DNA from: Fibrobacter succinogenes
GTDB taxonomy: Bacteria > Fibrobacterota > Fibrobacteria > Fibrobacterales > Fibrobacteraceae
NCBI GenBank assembly: GCA_902762795.1
Contig: CACWPM010000012.1
Coordinates: forward strand, 62,001-126,000
Direction: 5' to 3'
DNA length: 64,000 nt
Positions 60,811-64,000 of this stretch are shown piece by piece. A program made the translations under genes and the position numbers. The notes beneath the pieces are model-generated. The model was not told the DNA's origin and made no database searches. It worked only from the letters and a program-made list of their open reading frames with translations. Every line of letters starts with the position of its first letter. The stretch's first letter is position 1.

Positions 60811-61653
60811 ATGTTCGAATCTATCATTCTCGGCCTGTTGCAGGGCCTCGCTGAATTCCTTCCGATCTCCAGCTCCGGACACCTTGTGCTTGGGCACGAA
60901 CTTTTAGGCATGAACGAAGCTGGCATGTTCTTCGACATCATGCTCCACGCAGGCACGCTGCTTTCAATCTTTGTGGTGTTCCACAAGAAGATTACGGACA
61001 TCATCGTCGGATGCCTCCGCCGTGACCGAGAACAGCTCCGCGAAGCGGGCTACATTATTCTCGCAAGCATCCCGACAGCGCTCATCGGCCTCGGCTTCAA
61101 GGACGCACTCGAAAGTCTGTTCGAAAACCCGCGCGCCGTCTGCGTTGCAGAACTTTTCACCGGTCTTTTACTTTTCACATCGCAGTGGGGCCCGACCGGC
61201 GCCAAGCACCCGGATAACGTTGGCGTCAAGATGAACTGGTGGCGCGCTCTCGTGACCGGCACCGTGCAGGGCATCGCCTGCATCCCGGGCATCAGCCGCA
61301 GCGGCTCTACCATCAGCGCCATGATGTTCATGGGCGTGAACCGCAAATACGCCGGCGAATTCAGCTTTCTCATGAGTATTCCTGCCGTTGGCGGTGCAGC
61401 GTTTCTCGATTGCATCAAGTGGATCAAGTGCCAGACAATGACTCCGGAAAAAGCGCTCCTCAACCCGGAAAAGGCTTTGAAGTGCGTCGATGCTGGCGGC
61501 TTCACCCCGGAACTCCTGGTCGGCATGATTGTCGCATTTATCTTTGGAGTAATCGCCCTCAAGTGGCTCATGAACTTTGTCCAGAAGGGCAAGTTCCAAC
61601 ACTTCGCTTGGTACGTCTGGGCCGTTGGCATCTTGGGATTGATTTTCCTTTAA
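60811..61653 (+). CDS. uppP: Undecaprenyl-diphosphatase UppP (BacA)
   Basis: 280 residues, about eight membrane segments. GLLQGLAEFLPISSSGHLVL contains the Glu-rich and SSSGH motif, and CIPGISRSGSTISAMM the PGxSRSG phosphatase motif; both intact. It regenerates undecaprenyl phosphate for peptidoglycan and surface glycan synthesis. The start 60811 begins directly with the conserved segment; the 49 upstream codons of open frame cross heptamers. TACATTT lies eight bases ahead and there is no Shine-Dalgarno. Confidence 0.94.
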   Translation: MFESIILGLLQGLAEFLPISSSGHLVLGHELLGMNEAGMFFDIMLHAGTLLSIFVVFHKKITDIIVGCLRRDREQLREAGYIILASIPTALIGLGFKDALESLFENPRAVCVAELFTGLLLFTSQWGPTGAKHPDNVGVKMNWWRALVTGTVQGIACIPGISRSGSTISAMMFMGVNRKYAGEFSFLMSIPAVGGAAFLDCIKWIKCQTMTPEKALLNPEKALKCVDAGGFTPELLVGMIVAFIFGVIALKWLMNFVQKGKFQHFAWYVWAVGILGLIFL

Positions 61654-61677
61654 TCATTTAATCCATTGATAAAACAA

Positions 61678-61712
61678 AAGCGGCACACCCTCACGGGCGT
61701 GCCATTTTTTGA
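61678..61712. terminator. Terminator after uppP
   Basis: GGCACACCC / GGGCGTGCC stem (61682-61703), A-run ahead and TTTTTT after; can serve both directions. Confidence 0.85.
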
Positions 61713-61736
61713 CGCAGATTTTCTTTTAAAATTCGA

Positions 61737-62156
61737 TTACGCCTCCGGAAAAGTCACGACGATATACCATTTGCCGTTGTCACATCGATACATCCAATGA
61801 CCGTCAATTACAACCGAAGAACCAGCCGTGCACGTTTACTCAACTTTTCTCCAGAAACCGTTTCGGCAAACGTAAACATCGTCCGTCTCGCAATCCGGAG
61901 CAGTCGTCCCTTCTTCGGAACAAACGGGAATCTGATAACTAACTTGTTCAGATTCTTCAAAATGCGGCATGTGAACGCATCCATCTGTAGATTGAGACGA
62001 ACCGGGAATCGATTCGGAACTAGAACTTTTTGCAACAACAGAAGAGGAGCTTTCGACAACAACAGAGCTAGGAGTATCGTCACCGCAAGCAACAAGACCA
62101 AAAGAAGCCGTCAAAGCAACAACTCTTATTTTTTTAAACAACATTTTTCTATTCAT
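61737..62156 (-). pseudogene. Cys-module lipoprotein interrupted by an in-frame TAA
   Basis: Leader MNRKMLFKKIRVVALTASFGLVAC, Cys24 lipidated, poly-Ser linker to ~residue 55. It is followed by a first Cys module ending YVCRNGFWRKVE, then TAA at 61838-61836. In the same frame the next 32 codons read TCTAGSSVVIDGHWMYRCDNGKWYIVV and end at TAA 61737. That is a second module of the same type (C...YRCDNGKW), as in the neighbouring gene. So either the 106-residue form is a recent truncation, or the stop is read through, or the base is a sequence error. The leader is intact, so the short form could still be made. Confidence 0.7.
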
Positions 62157-62174
62157 ATAGTTTCTCCAGAAAAG

Positions 62175-63317
62175 TTACTGAACCGCAGGCATCACAAAAA
62201 CATACTCACCGTTGCGGCACTTGAAAGCACATTCACCCGAACTAATTTCCTTGGGAGAGTTTTCGTCACAAGGGGTTCTATTAACCGGATGCATCCTGCA
62301 TTTTTGTAAAGCACTGAAATCACCTTCATATTCAGCCCATTTGCCATTGGAGCACAAGTAAATCGCCCCCACAAAACGGCCATTCAATTGCGCATTTCTG
62401 GCATCATGATATTCATTTTCAACAAGGCAAACTTCACCTATAACGGGTTCGACATTCACCCAATATCCTCTTCTACAAGCATATTCCTCTCGCGTTATAC
62501 AATCGACCGCCTTAGAACCATCATCGACATCACACGTTCTTTCGCGGGGGTCATCCACATCAGTAATGTGCATACAAGTTTCCGACGATTTCAAGAGAGT
62601 CCAATACCCTTCCGTACAGGCATATGTGTCGCCACTCTTGCAGTCAATTACAGTTTTCGGATTAATCGAGCCGCAAAGCTGCCGACCACAACTATCCGCA
62701 CCTTGTTCGCATTTGGTGTATGCAACATTCAAACATTGATCCCCTTCCATTCGCCAGAATCGATTAGAGCAGGTGTAAACCCCACCAGTTCTGCAATCCA
62801 CGGCTTTTACCCCCTCCCCTTCAAAACACTCATTGCAGGGCCGATAAGACTCGCGCGCATAAGGGCCATTGTACGCGGGGCACATTCGAGCGAAGTCCAT
62901 ACAACGTTCCAAAAATTCCACAGAGCTGGACGAACGCATTTGACTGGAACTGGACAAAGCCCCCGACGAAGAACTTTGCGTAAGGCAATACCGCTTTTGC
63001 CCCATTTCACAGAGTTGCTCCGCCGTCCACCCGCATGCGGTATCCATAGAAAGGCAATTTGCCGAACTAGACCGTATAATAGACGAAGAACTTTCTAAGA
63101 CTACAGACGAAGATGAAACAACTGTATCGGGATTTGCAATAGAGCTACTCGATGGGCGAATGTCACTCGAAGATTGAATCGCCCCCATTCCGCCGCTAGA
63201 AGATTCAGCCACATTGGCCGGGCCGTTCGGTGCACAGGAACAATCGTCACTGCAAGCCGCAAGCCCCCAAATGGTAAATACAGTCAAAAAAACAAATTTT
63301 TTCAACAGAATATTCAT
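62175..63317 (-). CDS. Ser-linker lipoprotein with repeated Cys/CxxGYW modules
   Basis: 380 residues. Leader MNILLKKFVFLTVFTIWGLAAC, Cys22 lipidated, then ~115 residues of Ser-rich linker broken by one Cys segment. The rest is about five modules with a shared pattern: VDCRTGGVYTCSNRFW, IDCKSGDTYACTEGYW, VDCITREEYACRRGYW, GAIYLCSNGKW and ECAFKCRNGEY. Each has paired Cys, so a disulfide-stabilised envelope or surface protein is likely; carbohydrate or surface binding is a guess. The interrupted gene just downstream (18 bases) carries the same module, indicating duplication. No radical SAM gene nearby. Confidence 0.8.
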   Translation of the reverse strand: MNILLKKFVFLTVFTIWGLAACSDDCSCAPNGPANVAESSSGGMGAIQSSSDIRPSSSSIANPDTVVSSSSVVLESSSSIIRSSSANCLSMDTACGWTAEQLCEMGQKRYCLTQSSSSGALSSSSQMRSSSSVEFLERCMDFARMCPAYNGPYARESYRPCNECFEGEGVKAVDCRTGGVYTCSNRFWRMEGDQCLNVAYTKCEQGADSCGRQLCGSINPKTVIDCKSGDTYACTEGYWTLLKSSETCMHITDVDDPRERTCDVDDGSKAVDCITREEYACRRGYWVNVEPVIGEVCLVENEYHDARNAQLNGRFVGAIYLCSNGKWAEYEGDFSALQKCRMHPVNRTPCDENSPKEISSGECAFKCRNGEYVFVMPAVQ

Positions 63318-63576
63318 TTAATGAGTTCCTTTTTCTCCTAAAAAATATACTATCATTTTTTTGAAAATCAAGTACTTTATGCAACAAAATTACGATTTTC
63401 TGTAAATTTTAACAATATTTAAAAAAATTAATACATTTTCGTATCCATATGCAACACCCTGTAGCATAAAGAAAAAACGTTTCGTCTCGTAGCGAATTTC
63501 AATCTTGGTTCCTGCCAAACGGCATTCAATATAACAGCAGCAGTCAAGCCTCAAAGAGGAATGATGTCATGGCGGA
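63318..63576. other. AT-rich gap with no gene recognised
   Basis: Promoter side of the Cys-module lipoprotein. The segment ATGCAACAAAATTACGATTTT near 63379 faintly resembles one hairpin of the three-hairpin repeat, but no full unit is present. GGCGGAT/ATCCGCC hairpin at 63571-63587 touches the parA remnant. Confidence 0.4.
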
Positions 63577-63750
63577 TCAGATCCGCCATCTAAGTTCTAA
63601 ATTCAATTTCTCCATATTCAATATTTCCTCGGCGAGTTTCATGTACGACTGCGAGCCCGTACTTTGCACATCGTAAAAAATGACCAGTTTTCCGTGGGAC
63701 GGGGCTTCAGAGAGTTTTACGTTACGCGGAATCATTGTTTGGAAAACTAT
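63577..63750 (-). pseudogene. parA/soj C-terminal remnant
   Basis: The minus-strand frame reads VFQTMIPRNVKLSEAPSHGK, then LVIFYDVQSTGSQSYMKLAEEIL, which is the last ~45 residues of ParA/Soj ATPases (IPRNVRLSEAPSHGK is diagnostic). The Walker A, A' and B parts are missing and an in-frame TAA lies ~12 codons upstream of the match. The tail after EEIL is fused to repeat-like sequence. It is a leftover of a duplicated or rearranged chromosome-partition gene; an intact parA should be elsewhere. Confidence 0.85.
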
Positions 63751-63848
63751 AGAATTACTTTAACGACAAAGCTTTTTACTTCGCAATAAACATGTCAAAA
63801 TAAGACATTAAAAGATTATACATTTAGCAAATAACAAGGTAGTTCAAA

Positions 63849-64000
63849 ATGCAAGAAACATATTCCGAAAACGATATTCCGCAATCTTTGCGATGGCAAA
63901 ACGTTGACAAGTTCTTGAAGAAATTCCTACACCGATTTGTCAGCGAAGTAATCCCAATCGATACCGTTATTGATGAACACGGCAATGAAATCAAAAAAGT
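63849..64000 (+). CDS. Unknown protein, N-terminal part (cut by window edge)
   Basis: The first 50 codons are visible: MQETYSENDIPQSLRWQNVD, then KFLKKFLHRFVSEVIPIDTV and an acidic end. No signal peptide. Not recognised. TATACATTT lies upstream at 63816-63824; AAGGTAG is a weak ribosome site. Too short to assign. Confidence 0.6.
   Translation, partial: MQETYSENDIPQSLRWQNVDKFLKKFLHRFVSEVIPIDTVIDEHGNEIKK

Noticed and set aside
63375-63480. Third copy of the three-hairpin repeat
   Set aside because: Only short similarity (ATGCAACAAAATTACG, GTAGCATAAAG); the three palindromes and spacing are absent.

Overview
The window looks like chromosome of a Fibrobacter (F. succinogenes or a close relative). 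Pointers are two lipoproteins with the Fibrobacter major paralogous domain (TIGR02145 type), many lipoproteins whose lipidated Cys is followed by poly-Ser linkers, an intracellular GH8 enzyme, and promoters ending in TATATTT just upstream of ATG codons, as in the Fibrobacteres/Bacteroidetes group. The species is inferred from these traits only; no marker gene was compared.

Layout. 0-11 kb: end of purC, an FGE-like lipoprotein, a tyrosine-phosphatase-like protein, a leftward cell-envelope cluster (membrane glycosyltransferase with NPCBM domain, GT28-like transferase, unknown protein) and a 1140-residue MFS/acyltransferase/acyl-ACP-ligase fusion. 11-16.6 kb: five tandem small Cys-rich, Ser-linker lipoproteins, a radical SAM/SPASM enzyme and a sixth lipoprotein, which I read as an expanded rSAM/lipoprotein system and the most interesting locus here. 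16.7-25.7 kb: a lipoprotein, a broken L31 gene, a LysM-like lipoprotein, then a leftward set of MglA-like GTPase, roadblock protein, DUF2914-like protein, large outer-membrane barrel and Omp85-family protein, and rpsT. 26-43 kb: mixed housekeeping and envelope genes (sugar aminotransferase, HAD, NrnA, LysE, mraY, UAP-type uridylyltransferase, LpxL-like, Smr, tRNA-Pro, radical SAM, TrxB-like, GH8, TIGR02145 lipoprotein, Fe-ADH). 43.9-46.6 kb: argJ, greA, holA. 46.8-52.3 kb: pilMNOPQ in one overlapping leftward run. 52.4-56.2 kb: pyrR-pyrB-pyrC'-PilZ operon. 56.5-64 kb: cyclophilin, tRNA-Ala, M23 peptidase, deacetylase-like protein, uppP, two Cys-module lipoproteins (one with an in-frame stop), a parA remnant and the start of a new gene.

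The intergenic DNA is unusual. Many gaps consist of degenerate tandem heptamers of several sequence families (GTTCTAA, AGGTTAT, TAGGAAG, GACGAAA, CCTAAAA); one array is 54 units in perfect phase. Separate dispersed hairpin repeats lie in other gaps, and material of the same kind appears in frame inside at least two coding regions (LysE-like and LpxL-like). Functions are assigned by reading motifs; no database search was possible.
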